Positions 59,122-59,904 of a stretch of DNA of 59,904 bases are shown piece by piece. The DNA comes from Halobacteroidaceae bacterium (lineage in GTDB: Bacteria > Bacillota > Halanaerobiia > B1SED10-174), in contig PWGV01000029.1 in assembly GCA_003554585.1 (NCBI GenBank), forward strand, positions 1 to 59,904, written 5' to 3'. Under the pieces are notes generated by a model, which was not told the origin of the DNA, ran no database searches, and saw only the letters and a program-made list of their open reading frames with translations. A program made the translations under genes and the position numbers. The stretch's first letter is position 1. Each line of letters opens with the position of its first letter.

Positions 59122-59904
59122 ATGGAGAACATTGACTTTGAAAAATTCAAAAAGCTTTTCTTACAGGAAGCCGATGAACAGCTTGAAATAATGGAAAAAG
59201 CAGTTATGCAACTTGAAGAAAATGGGGAAGAGCGGGAGATAATTGATGAGTTTTTCCGCATGGCCCATTCTTTAAAAGGTTCTGCGGGAAGTATGGGTTA
59301 TACTGCTATCGCCAACCTAACCCATGAAATGGAAAATGTCCTGGATAAACTCCGTAATAGTCCCGGAATTTTAAGTGATGATATAATTGATCTTTTGTTT
59401 ATTTCCCTTGATACCCTCAAACATCTCCGGGAAATTGTGGAAAAGGATCTTCCGGAAACCGAAAACCCGGAAATTGATCATCTACTGCAAAGGTTTCGAG
59501 AAATCACCTCCCGGGGTGATGAAAAAAAAGCAGCAGCTGTTGACAAGAAAATATATTTGACCTCCCAGGAATTAAAAAATTTAAAGAAAAAAAACGAAGA
59601 AAAAAATGTTTTCCTTATTTCCTTTGAGCTAATTCATCAGCAAGAGATGCAAAGCATGGTGGCCTTTTTGGTTTTTAATAATCTGAAAGACGAAGGGCAG
59701 ATAATAAAAACTTATCCACCGCACCTGGATGAAGTTGAAGGGGATTTACCCTTTTTCTCAATGCTTATTTGTACCGAAAAACAAAAAGAAGAGATTTCCA
59801 GGGTTATTGAGGAATCTCTGGACAGGGAAGAATTCAAAATACATTCCCTGGAAGATATTGAAAATGGAAAGGCCGGGGGATATTGCCAGGAGGTAAAAGA
59901 AAGC
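59122..59904 (+). CDS. cheA: Chemotaxis histidine kinase CheA (partial, runs off the window)
   Basis: An open frame of 261 codons reaches the window end without a stop. It has an N-terminal Hpt domain with the phosphorylated histidine in FFRMAHSLKGSAGSMGY (His49) and a linker. A P2-like segment with alternating strands (KNVFLISFELIHQQEM, about 170-250) is the CheY/CheB-binding region. The dimerisation, kinase and CheW-like domains would lie beyond. Ribosome site aagggga just after the cheW stop. Confidence 0.9.
   Translation, partial: MENIDFEKFKKLFLQEADEQLEIMEKAVMQLEENGEEREIIDEFFRMAHSLKGSAGSMGYTAIANLTHEMENVLDKLRNSPGILSDDIIDLLFISLDTLKHLREIVEKDLPETENPEIDHLLQRFREITSRGDEKKAAAVDKKIYLTSQELKNLKKKNEEKNVFLISFELIHQQEMQSMVAFLVFNNLKDEGQIIKTYPPHLDEVEGDLPFFSMLICTEKQKEEISRVIEESLDREEFKIHSLEDIENGKAGGYCQEVKES

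Overview
The window looks like chromosomal DNA of an anaerobic, low-to-moderate GC member of the Bacillota (Clostridia-like); this is inferred from gene content and no species is named. Supporting signs are strong AGGAGG-type ribosome sites, frequent GTG and TTG starts, many hairpin-plus-T-run terminators, a tungsten aldehyde ferredoxin oxidoreductase, a DUF438/hemerythrin protein, two DegV proteins, YjbQ, CutA, PspC, and a selenocysteine apparatus (tRNA-Sec, SelA, and a SelD that itself contains an in-frame TGA). No phage, transposon or CRISPR array is visible. Genes lie mostly on the + strand.

Layout. 0-5.6 kb: tRNA-Arg(CCG), cysteine desulfurase + ThiI, tRNA-Sec, a secreted ComEC-like/HhH protein, a HAD phosphatase and exonuclease III. 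5.6-8.7 kb (minus strand): a transporter, a small unknown protein and an FAD oxidoreductase. 9-14.6 kb: a methyltransferase, MtnA, a zinc alcohol dehydrogenase, a MoaD-like protein, AOR and an Lrp regulator. 14.7-16.6 kb: an ArsR regulator followed by a radical SAM protein. 16.7-30 kb: agmatine deiminase, DUF438 protein, a disulfide oxidoreductase, an M24 hydrolase lacking metal ligands, a beta-helix lipoprotein, a membrane M28 peptidase, two MFS carriers and a Mut7-C protein. 30.5-32.8 kb: a polar amino acid ABC transporter whose binding protein has an early TAA. 32.8-37.5 kb: a serine hydrolase and a znuACB-fur zinc uptake operon with a palindromic operator candidate. 38.9-41.8 kb: two paralogous exported proteins of unknown function, one frameshifted. 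42-54.5 kb: methyltransferases, a small HExxH protein, CutA, an S9 peptidase, a NatAB-type exporter, an APC permease, a guanidine-modifying-superfamily hydrolase, TrmI, nitroreductase, macro-domain protein and a HAD protein. 54.7-58.6 kb: DegV, YjbQ, selA, selD. The window ends in cheW and the 5' part of cheA.

How the parts connect. Cysteine desulfurase and ThiI would supply sulfur for tRNA thiolation. The desulfurase might also feed selenium to SelD, whose selenophosphate SelA uses to turn Ser-tRNA(Sec) into Sec-tRNA(Sec); selB is not in the window. MtnA followed by an alcohol dehydrogenase and AOR suggests salvage of a methylthio- or deoxy-pentose phosphate with disposal of an aldehyde. The most unusual items are the Sec-containing SelD, the TAA just before the conserved tail of the ABC binding protein, the duplicated CsgG-like/Ig-like exported proteins, and a G9 tract sitting exactly at a ribosome binding site.
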